From: Opitutales bacterium | Lineage (GTDB): Bacteria; Verrucomicrobiota; Verrucomicrobiia; Opitutales; Oceanipulchritudinaceae | Direction: 5' to 3' | NCBI GenBank assembly: GCA_020831525.1 | Contig: JAFIGH010000028.1 | Location: 1 to 51,846 of the forward strand | DNA length: 51,846 bases | Shown: positions 9,914 to 19,474 of the stretch, piece by piece | Numbering within the stretch: position 1 is the first letter of the stretch | Layout: every line of letters starts with the position of its first letter | The notes under the pieces: generated by a model | The model's input: only the letters and a program-made list of their open reading frames with translations | Database searches by the model: none | Told to the model about the DNA's origin: nothing | Made by a program: the position numbers and the translations under genes

Positions 9914-12900
9914 TCATTCCAGGATGGTGATGGTAAGGCGATAGAATCCGCGGGCTGGTACTTCGGGGGTAAGCGACACGCGCACCGTGTCTCCTTCGCG
10001 GTCGACCGTCGCAACGGGTGCGCCGGGCGCGGGTGTGAAGGCGGTGTTTCCGGTCGCTTCCGCGAGCGGATTCCACTCGAAGAGGTTCGTCGAATACTCA
10101 AGGATGTAAACCAATTCAGGCCGATCGAGCGCGGCGGGGATGCGCGCTTCGAGCCTTCGTTGTCCGTCCTCGTCGCGCAGGAGCACGACGGCCCTGTCGC
10201 CGGGGATCGTCGGCACGGTCGGGTCCATATCGAGGGCGAACTTGAGGAGGTTGGGGAGGCCGTCGTCGGCGGGGTTGGCGAGATCGGCCGCATCGCCCGC
10301 GTCGGCAGAGTCGCCGAAGTGGGTGAGGCGCCATGCCGCGCGGGTGCCGGGGGCGGGTTCGTCCGCCGGTTGGGGCGTCTCCATGAGGCGGGCGGCGTTG
10401 AGGGAAACGCGGGCGAGCGAGTCGGAAGCGGTGGAGAGGAGCACGTCGATGTGGCCGTCCGCGCTGGGCGTGACTTCGTGCCAGATCATCCAACCCTCGA
10501 CGGCATAGGGCGCGGTGCCTCCGTCGTTGGGGCCGCGCGAGGTCCAATAGACTTCTGTACCGAGGATTTCTTCGGTGTGGGCGTTGAAGCCCTCGACGGG
10601 ACCGTCTGCGCCGGCCACTTGGAAAATGCCCGGCTCTGCTCCGGCGGAGCCGCTGGCGGCAAACCCCGAGGCAATCTCCAAGGTGTAGGTCTTCGCGGGA
10701 TCGAGGTTGCGGAAGCGGAGCGTGGCGCTGTGCCCGCTACCGACCCACAGGCGGTCGTTGAGGACGTCGGTCGTGGCCCATTCGGGGGCCACCGCGCGGC
10801 TTCCCCATGCGGTGGTGTTCCCGGAGGTCTGGATGCCGCTGCCGCCGGTGGTGATCATGTCGATCACGACCGGGGTTGGCGTGCCATCGGCGAAATTGAC
10901 AAGGCTGCCGTGGCTGGGGGCGTTGTTGAGGGAGTTCCAGTTGCCCCCCGGGGCGGTGTGGTTGGTGCCGAAGTCGATGAAGAGGGCCAAATCGGGGAGC
11001 ACGAGGACTTCGATCTGCACGGGTTGGGTGGTGGAGGTGCCCTCATCATTCGTAACCTCAAGGGTGTAGGTGCCCTGATCTGCGGTTTGCAGGTCGGTGA
11101 TGGTGAGCACGGCGGTTTGCGCACCGGATATGCGGGCATTATCAACGACGATCCCGCCTTCCCTGAACCATTGATACCCCGTAATCAAAGGAAATCCGGC
11201 GGCTTCCGCTTCGAGGGTGACCGTGCCGCCCACGAAGGCGCTGGCGGATGACGGGTGCCGCTCAATGATGGGCGGGAGGGGAATGAGATCGTCCGTCCGT
11301 TCCAGATGAAAGGTTCTCGGGAAATGGGTGACCACGTGCGTCGCGCCTCCGTTGTGGGTGACCTCGGCGGTAAGGGCATAGTCGCCGGGCATGATCGGCT
11401 CCCAGGTCAAGGTGTGCGGTTCCGCCGCCGTGCCCGTGCCAATGAAATCGCCGTTGGCGAAGTAGACCACTTCGGTTATGTCGTCCAGATCACGCGTGTG
11501 GGCTTGGACCTCAAAGACCGTGCCTTGCAGAAAAGGACCTTCCCCGATGTTGGTGACCTCGACAAAGGGCACGCCGGGAAATTCGATCTCCTCGCCGGTC
11601 GTGTCCATGAGCCCGTCCACCGCCCGGCGGCGTTCCCAGACGGTATCCCACGATTTACCGTCGACGGAGGCAAGGAGATCGAAATCCGACCACCGGTTAT
11701 TGCTGGAAGGCATGGTCATGTTCACCCCGGTGGGAACGAAGCGTTGGTCTTCCCCCACGTCCATGTCCCATCCGCCGGGCGTGAAGTAATTGTGATGCTC
11801 CCAGCGGTTGGACGGATTCTGATCGAAGATACGCCAGACTTGGTTAGCATTCCACGTGGCGTTCAGGGTGATGCCGAGGGAGTTGTTGCTGGTCATGGGT
11901 TCCCTCGGAAAGACCGTCGAGCCGGTGCCGAAGGCAAAGAGCCCGATTGCGGGCTGGCGATAGGTCTGATGGGCGGTGAGCCCGACGAAGCGGAAATAGC
12001 GGTAGCCGGGGAAGGTGTCGGTGACGGTAACGGGCCGGGAAACCGTGTGGGTTTGTCCCGCCGACGAAGTGACGGTCAGTTCCACGGTGAAGACGCCTGC
12101 GGAGGTGAAGGCGTGGGCGACTTGCGCTCCGGTGGCGGTATGGCCGTCACCGAAATCCCATGCGTATGCGCTGATCGTCTCCTGGTGTTCGGCGACGCTT
12201 TCGTAGGCGTCGAAGTGGAGGGGCCGTCCGGTCGCTTCATGATTCCGGGAAAAGGTGAAACGCGTCGTGGGCTCAACCGAACGGGCGTGGATCTCCTGTG
12301 TGGCCGCCCGCCGGTTGCCGTCGTTGTCCTCGACAATGACCCGCAGCCAGTACGTGCCGGGTTCTTCCAGGGTGTGGGTGACGCTGGACTCCGTGCTGAT
12401 CACCTCGGCATCCTGAAACCCCGTGTCGAGCGTCCAGCCATGCAGGTAGCGGTCGCTGTAGTCGGCGATAGCCTCCTGCGATTTGAAAATCTGCCAGGTA
12501 TAACCGGCGATCATGCCGCCGTTGTTGGGTGTGGAGGCGGAGGCATCGGCGGTGAAGGTCAGGGGCACGGGGGCATCGGTGATATTGATATCGAGCACAG
12601 CATCGGGGCGCAGGGGCAGATCCGCTTTTGTCTGCGCAAACATCCATGCGATGACCTCGTGTACGTTCCAACCCAACCTGTGCGGAGAATGCCCGGTGTT
12701 TTCAACCCACCAGAAAATGTTGTCGAGGGCCCCGGCTTTTTCCAACTGGTCGAAGGCATGGCGGGAGCCGCGCGGGTTGCTGTTGTCATCGTTGGCCCCC
12801 TGAAGCGAAAACCACTTGATGTGGGCGATGTCTTCGATGGGGCCGAGCATATCCTGAAAGCCTCCGGCGGAGGGAACGGCCGCCGTGATGAGCTTCCGCT

Positions 12901-13510
12901 CCGGTCGGGCGTGGGAGAGGATTGTCATGCTGGAACCGCCGCGGGAGTGCCCGGAACCATAGACGCGGTCCTGATCGATTGGATACGTGTCGAAGAGGTA
13001 ATCGAACACTTCGTGGAAGAGGAGGGCATAATCAAAAAACATCGGCGGCGAGTGCAGCGGTCCGGGCCGCTCGCTGTGGAGAAAGGCCACCACATACGCG
13101 GGGTAATGCTCACGGTAGGTGTCCAGCGCCATGGCTTCAGCCAGCGTTCTCCGGCCATAGGTCGTGAAGACCAGAGGGAACCCTCCCGGCGGCATCTCCG
13201 CGTTGGGGTGTGGATACATGATCTCGTAGTCGAGGGTTTGGGTTGATGCGTTTTCGGTTTGAAATACCCGGCTGCCGGTGAAGGTGCGGCGTTCGAACAA
13301 GGCGTCCGCGTTGGCGTTGCTGATCATCGTGCGGAAGGAACTGATGGCCGACCGAATGGGCTGGGGAAAGGCGCCCTCGTTCACCGACTCATGAAAGCCC
13401 GGTTCCATGAACTCGTCCGGCACCATTTGCGGAAAGGGGTAGGTGAGCTGGGCGGAAAGCGCGGAGCCGGCGAGGAGACTGGCGCTGAGGAGAAGGCGTG
13501 TGGCTTTCAT
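9914..13510 (-). CDS. Secreted alpha/beta-hydrolase esterase with PKD, discoidin-like, Ig and LDFG modules
   Basis: The ATG at 13510 (the frame runs to 13543) begins MKATRLLLSASLLAGSALSA, a clear signal peptide; 1198 aa. Residues about 85-295 are an esterase/PHB-depolymerase-like alpha/beta hydrolase: nucleophile elbow GSGHSRGG with Ser near residue 189, a likely acid in GANDDNSN near 242, and a His in NTGHSPHR near 273. Then come two PKD-like domains (about 305-405 and 415-500; YAWDFGDGHTA), a discoidin-like domain 505-660, a Big-type domain 670-760, Ig 760-850, an LDFG module 840-1045 and the FYRL-type tail. Substrate unknown; a carbohydrate ester is the contextual guess. Its last 130 codons plus the following intergenic DNA are nearly identical to those of the next gene upstream, a sign of recent gene conversion or duplication. 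Confidence 0.82.
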   Translation of the reverse strand: MKATRLLLSASLLAGSALSAQLTYPFPQMVPDEFMEPGFHESVNEGAFPQPIRSAISSFRTMISNANADALFERRTFTGSRVFQTENASTQTLDYEIMYPHPNAEMPPGGFPLVFTTYGRRTLAEAMALDTYREHYPAYVVAFLHSERPGPLHSPPMFFDYALLFHEVFDYLFDTYPIDQDRVYGSGHSRGGSSMTILSHARPERKLITAAVPSAGGFQDMLGPIEDIAHIKWFSLQGANDDNSNPRGSRHAFDQLEKAGALDNIFWWVENTGHSPHRLGWNVHEVIAWMFAQTKADLPLRPDAVLDINITDAPVPLTFTADASASTPNNGGMIAGYTWQIFKSQEAIADYSDRYLHGWTLDTGFQDAEVISTESSVTHTLEEPGTYWLRVIVEDNDGNRRAATQEIHARSVEPTTRFTFSRNHEATGRPLHFDAYESVAEHQETISAYAWDFGDGHTATGAQVAHAFTSAGVFTVELTVTSSAGQTHTVSRPVTVTDTFPGYRYFRFVGLTAHQTYRQPAIGLFAFGTGSTVFPREPMTSNNSLGITLNATWNANQVWRIFDQNPSNRWEHHNYFTPGGWDMDVGEDQRFVPTGVNMTMPSSNNRWSDFDLLASVDGKSWDTVWERRRAVDGLMDTTGEEIEFPGVPFVEVTNIGEGPFLQGTVFEVQAHTRDLDDITEVVYFANGDFIGTGTAAEPHTLTWEPIMPGDYALTAEVTHNGGATHVVTHFPRTFHLERTDDLIPLPPIIERHPSSASAFVGGTVTLEAEAAGFPLITGYQWFREGGIVVDNARISGAQTAVLTITDLQTADQGTYTLEVTNDEGTSTTQPVQIEVLVLPDLALFIDFGTNHTAPGGNWNSLNNAPSHGSLVNFADGTPTPVVIDMITTGGSGIQTSGNTTAWGSRAVAPEWATTDVLNDRLWVGSGHSATLRFRNLDPAKTYTLEIASGFAASGSAGAEPGIFQVAGADGPVEGFNAHTEEILGTEVYWTSRGPNDGGTAPYAVEGWMIWHEVTPSADGHIDVLLSTASDSLARVSLNAARLMETPQPADEPAPGTRAAWRLTHFGDSADAGDAADLANPADDGLPNLLKFALDMDPTVPTIPGDRAVVLLRDEDGQRRLEARIPAALDRPELVYILEYSTNLFEWNPLAEATGNTAFTPAPGAPVATVDREGDTVRVSLTPEVPARGFYRLTITILE

Positions 13511-13569
13511 GATTACCGATTTGAGAGGGTTAGTCGTGTTCAACGCTGCGGTGACATTTGAACCGCATT

Positions 13570-13779
13570 TGCGGCGGATGGCAGGACGTGTTCGGCGGCG
13601 GGGCGGGCGCGTGAACGGCCGATACGGCTCTTCCGCAGCGGGTCGGCCGCTGAAGCAGGCCGACTACGGAGGGCGGCGGTCGCGAAAAGTAGTCCGGCTG
13701 ATTTATCGCAGGACAGCGGCGGCGGGGCGGTTGCTGAAGCAGGCCGACTACGGAGCGCGCAGCGGGCAAGATGCCCGCT
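13570..13779. repeat. Intergenic palindromic (REP-like) repeat mosaic, copy 2
   Basis: Same building blocks as 9709-9896, in a different order and with one unit doubled: hairpin CAGCGGGTCGGCCGCTG at 13636-13652, the block GGCCGACTACGGAGGGCGGC, and hairpin AGCGGGCA-AGA-TGCCCGCT at 13761-13779, ending 17 bp from the stop of the 1673-aa gene. With the downstream coding sequence it forms a direct repeat of roughly 400 bp (about 9851-10250 versus 13733-14135). Confidence 0.65.
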
Positions 13780-13796
13780 CTTCTTGGGTTTTGCCC

Positions 13797-16700
13797 TCAT
13801 TCCAGGATGGTGATGGTGAGGCGGTAGAATCCGCGGGCGGGCACTTCGGGGGTAAGCAACACGCGCACCGTATCTCCTTCGCGGTCGACCGTCGCAACGG
13901 GTGCGCCGGGCGCGGGTGTGAAGGCGGTGTTTCCGGTCGCTTCCGCGAGCGGATTCCACTCGAAGAGGTTCGTCGAATACTCAAGGATGTAAACCAATTC
14001 AGGCCGATCGAGCGCGGCGGGGATGCGCGCTTCGAGCATTCGTTGTCCGTCCTCATCGCGCAGGAGCACGACGGCCCGTTCGTCGGTGGCCGTCGGCACG
14101 GTCGGGTCGAGGTCGAGGGCGAACTTGAGGAGGTTGGGCAGGCCATCGCCCGTGGGGTTGGCGAGGTCGGCGGCATCGCCTTCGCCGGTGGCGTCGCCGA
14201 AGTGGGAGAGGCGCCATGCCGCGCGTGTGCCGGGGGCGGGACCGGAATCGTCCGCCGGTTGGGGCGTCTTCATAAGGCGTGCGGCGTTGAGGGAGACGCG
14301 CGAAAGGGAGGCCGATGTGGTCGAAAGCACGACGTCGATACGGCCTTCGGCGTCGGGCTCGACTTCATGCCAGATCATCCAGCCTTCGACAGCATAGGGC
14401 GCGTTTCCTCCATCGTTCGGTCCGCGCGAGGTCCAAAACACCTGCGTGCCGAGGCTTTCTTCGGTATAGGCGTTGAAGCCTTCCACCGGACCATCGGCGC
14501 CCATGACCTCAAAGATGCCCGGCTCCGCTCCGGCGGAACCGGCGGCGGCAAACCCCGAGGCAATCTCCAAGGTGTAGGTCTTCGCGGGATCGAGATTGTG
14601 GAAACGTAGAGTAGCGGAGCCGCCCGCATCAATCCACAGGCGGTCGTTGAGGACATCGGCGGTGGCCCAATCGGGGGAAGCCGTACGGCTTCCCCATGCG
14701 GTGGTGTTCCCGGAATCCTGAATCCCGCTGCCTCCGGTGTTGATCATGTCGACGGCCACGCCGGTGGTCTCGCCGTCGAGGAAGTTGACGAGGCCGCTGT
14801 GGCTGGCGGAGGCGCCGAGCGAGTTCCAGTTGCCCCCGGGCGCGGTGTGGTTCGTTCCGAAGTCGATGTGAATAGCGAAATCGGATGGGATGAGGATGTC
14901 CACGCGCGCGGGGATTGTCGCTGTCGCGCCGATGTCGTTGGTCACCTCAAGGGTGTAGAAGCCTTGGTCGGAAGCCTCGAGGTCCGTGAGGGTCAGCTCG
15001 GGGCTCTGCGCGCCGGAGATACGTGTGTTGTCGAAGAGCATCGCGCCGTCTTTGAGCCACTGGTACGCGGTGACGGGAGGGTTCGCCTCGACCTCGGCCG
15101 CAAGAGCGACCGTGCCGCCCGCGAGCGCACCGGTGGAGGCCGGTTGTGTGACGATGACGGGTGCCGCGGGCGGCGGAAGGACTTCGATTTTGATGGAGTC
15201 GAAGCTGCTCAGGCCTTCGGCGTTCGTGCCCGTGAGCGCAATCACGTGTTCGCCCACGGAGAGGCCGTTGACGACGAGTTCGGTGCCCGTGCCGAGGGCA
15301 CCGTCGACGTCGGAAACCCACACGAGGGCGGCGGGGTCGATGGGATCGCCCTCTTGCAGGGAACTCCCGGAGAAAGTCACCGGATCGCCGCCTGTGAATG
15401 TATCCCCGCTCGTCGGCGAGAGGATCGTCGTGACCGGCGGCGGGACGTCGCCCGTGGCTTCCACCGATCCCTCGAAGACCAGCTCCGCGAAGGTGAACCA
15501 CAAGCGGGAGGTGGCCCAGTTGTCGTTGTCGATGACGACCCCGTAGGCGGTGATGTCGGAGAAGACGCGGGTTTCGAAGACGGCGGCGTCGGCGTCGAAG
15601 TTCAGCTCGTCGGCCACTGCCGCCGGATCCCATGCGGCCCAGCGCCCGTGGTCGAAATCGCCCGGCACGGTGAAGGCGGCGTTGCTGCTCGTCAGGGTCG
15701 CCTCGGAGACGTAGAACTGGTCGCCGTCGCGCACGAGCCAGCGCAGCGGACTCATCTGCCCGAACCGGCCGATATCGAGCATGTGGAATTGATCGCCGCC
15801 GCGCAGTTGTACGGTCTGGTGGCGGGCGTCCCCCAGAAAATCCTCCTTTTTGATGAAGAAGACGCCATGCACATTGACCGGATTTGTGCTGGAAGCGCCG
15901 ATGCGCAGCCCGAAACCGCTGGAGCTGACCCCTTGGTCCTGAAAACCGTTGTCGCCCCCGAGAGTCGTCATCCAGAGGCCGCCGTAGACCTTGGTGCCCC
16001 GCTCGCTGATACGGTTCCAGAGGACGATCTCCCCGTCGAAGGGCGTGCCCCGGCGGATGTCGTCGAGTTCGCCGTTGCCCGTGAGGTCGAGGGCGATGGT
16101 GTCGTTGCCCCCGAAGCGGAAATTGGAACTCCGCAACTCCCCGCCGAAGGCGGCGATCGTGCGTTCGGGGCGCGGGGTGCCGGGGCTCGTCACGGAGATG
16201 TCGGTTTCCGCCGTGACGTCGAGTTGTTGGTCGTCCCACACCTTGAGGGTGCCGGTGTAGTTGCCCGCCGCCACGTAGGTGTGCTCGAAGAAATTACCCG
16301 CCGTGCTCGTGCCGTCGCCGGAAGTCCAGCGCACAAAGGTGATCTCGCCGTCGGGATCGAAGGAGGCGGAGGCGTCGAAACTCACGTCCGCAGGGGCGGT
16401 GAGGATCCCGGCCGGGGTCACGGCGGGCACGGGCACGGGCGGCTCGTTGAACTCCGCATTGAGGGCGAAGTTGACCTCGAAGGCGTCCCAGTCCGAGGTG
16501 AAGCGGCTGCCCGTGAATTCGGGGCGGTATTGCAGGAAGCCGACCGCCGTGACATCCGTGAAAACGTGCGGCTCGTAAACGGTGGATTCGGGGATCTCAA
16601 AAGCGAGCGGATCGGCGGGATCAACGTCGAGCACGGCCCAGTTGCCGTTGTCCACCGAGCTGTCGAAGCCGAGGATGCGGTCGGCCGTGCCCGTTTCGGA

Positions 16701-18818
16701 GACATAAAGCGTCTCGCCGTCGCGCACGATCCAGCGGCCGCCTGTGATCGCGCCGCCCGAGCCTCCGTTGAGCATGAGGAAGCTGTCGCCGTCAAAGGTC
16801 AGCGTTTCGTCGGTTTCAATACCGTCAAAGGAATCACGGGTGAAGAGAAAAATCGCCTGGCTCCGCGTATTGCTGGCTTGGATACGGATATTGGTGCGCG
16901 AGCCCGAGTAGCTGTTGGAGGCAAAACCGCGGGGGCCGTCCTCGACGCGCATAGCGCGCACACCGCCGAAGAAGGGCGGGCCGGTGTAGCCGGGCGCGGG
17001 TGGACTCAGCGGCAGGGTCTCGCTGTAGGCGTATTCGGTGATGTCCACAAACTGGCCGTCGAAGGTGTCGGTGCGCTGGGTCGGCGCCGTGCCGCGCAGG
17101 GTGGTGCTTGACGCCACGTAGTCCACGCCGCTGCCACCATAGGCGATGACGAAGCGCCCGCCGGCGTCCAATGCCGGTTCGCCCCCGAGGACGGCGAAGA
17201 AACCGTCGTTCTCGCCGTAACCCGGCTGGGACTGGATGGCGTTGAAGACGTGCATGGGCCGCGTGAGCGCGGCGCGTCCGCCCCACGCGATCACCGGATC
17301 GGTCTCTCCCGTCGGCACGCGCGCGTGCACCGAGCGCGTGGAACCGGCCCCCGTGCGCCCGACAAAGAGGCGCGTGGCCATGTCGCTGTCCACCACCCAG
17401 ACGAAGGCACCTCCCTCGTTCGTGGTGACGCCGAAAGGCTCAAGGGAGACCTGCCCTTCCATCGGCGGGCGCGCCGGATTTCCCGGCAGGGGCAGGCCGG
17501 AAGCGGCCGCGCCGCCGAAGTAGAGCCGCCCGTCCGCGTCCACGAACATGCCGCCTTGGCGGATGAAGAGGGCGTTGGCGCGGAGGCCGCTACTGACCTC
17601 GATGAGGGTGTTGAATTGGTTGCCGAGCACGCGCTTGCCCGTGGTCGGCTCGTAGCGGCCGATGAAGGTCTTGTGGCTCGCCCCGGTATTGATGAACTCG
17701 TTGAAAAAGTCGCCCCCGGCCCGCGGCGTGTTTTCACGGAAGCCGGGCTGCGAGGGGTCGTTCTGCCCCTGGCGGCGGAAGATGTGGTTGCCTCCGGCGC
17801 ATTCAAAGCCGCCGTAGAAGTAGCCGTCGTTCCCGCGGATGAGGCGGTAGCCCCGTGTATCCGCCATGTTGTTGAGGAATCCGTAGAGCGGGCGCCCGAG
17901 GGCGTCCACCTCGCCCGTCGGCTGGCCGGTGGAGTTGAGAAAGCGCGGATTGGTGATGAGGACGAGGCCTGTGTCGGAATCAAACTCCATGGGGTTTCCG
18001 TCGATATCCGGGTTCGTCGACCAGTCGTAGTTCAGCCACTTTTCCGCGCCGTCGAAATCCAACCCGCGCAGATACGAGATCTGCACCGGCAGCACGCCGC
18101 CGCTGTCCTGCTGCCATGCGCTTGCCTGCCGCCAGCCGATGTGGGCCACCGTCTGCGATTCGTCGTCGATGGCGATGTCGAGCGTGTGGCGGAGACCGCG
18201 CGCCATCCATTGCACATCAAGTCCGCCGCGCGTGTAGAAGGTGATGTCGCCCGGGCCCGGTTGGATGTGGGCGTTGCTGATGTTGTCCGGCACGAGTGTG
18301 GCGACATGGAGCGGACTCGTTGTCACACGCTTCACGTAATCGCCCGCCTGTCGCTGCGCGAGGATTGTGTCCGCCGCCGCGTTGAGGACGAGGAGCCCGT
18401 CATAGCCGGCGGCGAGGTAAAGGTTGTCGTCGGCGTCGATTTCGAGGTCGCGGATGTCGTTGGCTACGCGCGTGATGGAAAGGATCTCGCGCCCGTCCTC
18501 GGTGAGGCGCAGGACGACGCCCGGCGTCTGTGCCGTCGCCCCGTTGAGGAGAATCGGCGTGACGGGTTCGGTTGCGCCGCGGTTTTTCGGCCGGGCCTCG
18601 CCGATGAGCGCCGCCACGGCGAGCGTGCCGTCCGCGAGGACGCGAACGCCCATGACTTCGTTGTCGTCGCTCAGGTCGCCGAGGTAGGAGGATGCCGAGA
18701 GGTGGTAGGGGTGGTCCGGCGTATCCGCGGAGACGGCGGGCGCGGCTGCGCAGAGGGCCGCGAAACCGGCGAGACGTATGACGGAACGTCGGAATGAGGA
18801 GGCGGGGATCTTACACAT
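13797..18818 (-). CDS. Giant secreted beta-propeller protein with duplicated internal domain, PKD, Ig and LDFG modules
   Basis: The ATG at 18818 (frame open to 18887) starts MCKIPASSFRRSVIRLAGFA with cleavage expected after AAPAVSA; 1673 aa. Residues about 35-560 are a propeller of the SBBP sort (SSYLGDLSDDNEV, VRVLADGTLAVAAL, EIDADDNLYLAAGYDG) and are homologous to the N-terminal half of the 1117-aa protein at 32063-35416 (both have DGRLYF-GGA/S-S-G and DMxTRL). Two copies of an unrecognised domain follow (about 635-785 and 960-1115: RWIVRDGETLYVSE against RWLVRDGDQFYVSE), separated by a PKD at 790-880. Then a Big-type domain, Ig 1215-1310, LDFG 1312-1518 and the FYRL-type tail. No catalytic site is recognised; a binding, structural or lyase role are all possible. 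Confidence 0.75.
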   Translation of the reverse strand: MCKIPASSFRRSVIRLAGFAALCAAAPAVSADTPDHPYHLSASSYLGDLSDDNEVMGVRVLADGTLAVAALIGEARPKNRGATEPVTPILLNGATAQTPGVVLRLTEDGREILSITRVANDIRDLEIDADDNLYLAAGYDGLLVLNAAADTILAQRQAGDYVKRVTTSPLHVATLVPDNISNAHIQPGPGDITFYTRGGLDVQWMARGLRHTLDIAIDDESQTVAHIGWRQASAWQQDSGGVLPVQISYLRGLDFDGAEKWLNYDWSTNPDIDGNPMEFDSDTGLVLITNPRFLNSTGQPTGEVDALGRPLYGFLNNMADTRGYRLIRGNDGYFYGGFECAGGNHIFRRQGQNDPSQPGFRENTPRAGGDFFNEFINTGASHKTFIGRYEPTTGKRVLGNQFNTLIEVSSGLRANALFIRQGGMFVDADGRLYFGGAAASGLPLPGNPARPPMEGQVSLEPFGVTTNEGGAFVWVVDSDMATRLFVGRTGAGSTRSVHARVPTGETDPVIAWGGRAALTRPMHVFNAIQSQPGYGENDGFFAVLGGEPALDAGGRFVIAYGGSGVDYVASSTTLRGTAPTQRTDTFDGQFVDITEYAYSETLPLSPPAPGYTGPPFFGGVRAMRVEDGPRGFASNSYSGSRTNIRIQASNTRSQAIFLFTRDSFDGIETDETLTFDGDSFLMLNGGSGGAITGGRWIVRDGETLYVSETGTADRILGFDSSVDNGNWAVLDVDPADPLAFEIPESTVYEPHVFTDVTAVGFLQYRPEFTGSRFTSDWDAFEVNFALNAEFNEPPVPVPAVTPAGILTAPADVSFDASASFDPDGEITFVRWTSGDGTSTAGNFFEHTYVAAGNYTGTLKVWDDQQLDVTAETDISVTSPGTPRPERTIAAFGGELRSSNFRFGGNDTIALDLTGNGELDDIRRGTPFDGEIVLWNRISERGTKVYGGLWMTTLGGDNGFQDQGVSSSGFGLRIGASSTNPVNVHGVFFIKKEDFLGDARHQTVQLRGGDQFHMLDIGRFGQMSPLRWLVRDGDQFYVSEATLTSSNAAFTVPGDFDHGRWAAWDPAAVADELNFDADAAVFETRVFSDITAYGVVIDNDNWATSRLWFTFAELVFEGSVEATGDVPPPVTTILSPTSGDTFTGGDPVTFSGSSLQEGDPIDPAALVWVSDVDGALGTGTELVVNGLSVGEHVIALTGTNAEGLSSFDSIKIEVLPPPAAPVIVTQPASTGALAGGTVALAAEVEANPPVTAYQWLKDGAMLFDNTRISGAQSPELTLTDLEASDQGFYTLEVTNDIGATATIPARVDILIPSDFAIHIDFGTNHTAPGGNWNSLGASASHSGLVNFLDGETTGVAVDMINTGGSGIQDSGNTTAWGSRTASPDWATADVLNDRLWIDAGGSATLRFHNLDPAKTYTLEIASGFAAAGSAGAEPGIFEVMGADGPVEGFNAYTEESLGTQVFWTSRGPNDGGNAPYAVEGWMIWHEVEPDAEGRIDVVLSTTSASLSRVSLNAARLMKTPQPADDSGPAPGTRAAWRLSHFGDATGEGDAADLANPTGDGLPNLLKFALDLDPTVPTATDERAVVLLRDEDGQRMLEARIPAALDRPELVYILEYSTNLFEWNPLAEATGNTAFTPAPGAPVATVDREGDTVRVLLTPEVPARGFYRLTITILE

Positions 18819-19252
18819 GATATTCAAGGGGGGAAGGACGGAAGGGTAGAATTTCCGGCTCACCGTATTGTTGAGCCGGGCGGGCACTGGAAGAGCGCAA
18901 TACGCATCGCGGATTTCGGCGGGCGAAGGACACCGCTGCGTTTTCTCCGGCGAACGGGGAAGCGCGTTCCCCCGCCGGTATTCCGGCGGGGGAACGCTGT
19001 CTACCCCTGTTTCGGCGACTTGCGGAACGAAGTCCCTCTGCCCATCCCGACAGAGAGACGTTTTCCGGCTTAGCCGCCAATGAACAAACTTCCATAATCC
19101 AAGCGAGAATCACCGGAGTGAGGCTGAACTTTTCCAGAACGATCTAAAAGTATAGCGGACAGGTCCCGGTTCCGATACCCCCCGCCAACGGATTCTTGGG
19201 CTGATTTTGGGAAGACCGCCGCCTCTTCGGAATGCTCCGCCCGAACGCAGCG
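18819..19252. other. Gene-free leader of the 1673-aa gene, with a 15-bp perfect hairpin
   Basis: No coding sequence is credible here. The main feature is a perfect inverted repeat at 18964-18997: GCGTTCCCCCGCCGG, loop TATT, and its complement, 146 bp before the ATG at 18818. There is no T-run on either side, so it is not a standard intrinsic terminator. The rest is unremarkable, with a few A/T-rich hexamers on the minus strand around 19100-19160 that could hold a promoter, none convincing. Confidence 0.45.
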
Positions 19253-19287
19253 AAAAAAATTCCCCCGGTGGAGGGCCGCCGGGGGAA
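19253..19287 (-). terminator. Rho-independent terminator of the first PEP-CTERM gene
   Basis: On the minus strand a G/C hairpin with arms CCCCCGG and CCGGGGG (bases 19262-19268 and 19279-19285) is followed by seven T residues (complement of 19253-19259). It lies about 80 bp beyond the stop at 19367; a further 8-bp hairpin (CGGATGCG/CGCATCCG, 19319-19341) sits between. Confidence 0.85.
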
Positions 19288-19474
19288 AAGAGACACGGAG
19301 GGAACGGGGGAATCAATGCGGATGCGTCTCACGCGCATCCGTCCGTGCCTTTTCCGTCAAAGAACCTTACGACTTGCGGCGGCGCACCCAGACGGCCAGC
19401 CCGAGGGCGAGCAGACCGAAGAGCGCGGCGTAGACGCGGGGCTCGGGAATGACCGTAATCTGCATGGCGTTGAG
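19260..19474. repeat. Duplicated 3' block of PEP-CTERM genes, copy 1
   Basis: Almost base-for-base identical to 20563-20775. It spans the terminator, the 3' untranslated hairpin, and the codons for the PEP-CTERM segment and the last beta-strand of the passenger. Divergence begins sharply inside the coding region, so only the anchor-plus-terminator end was kept identical. Confidence 0.85.
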
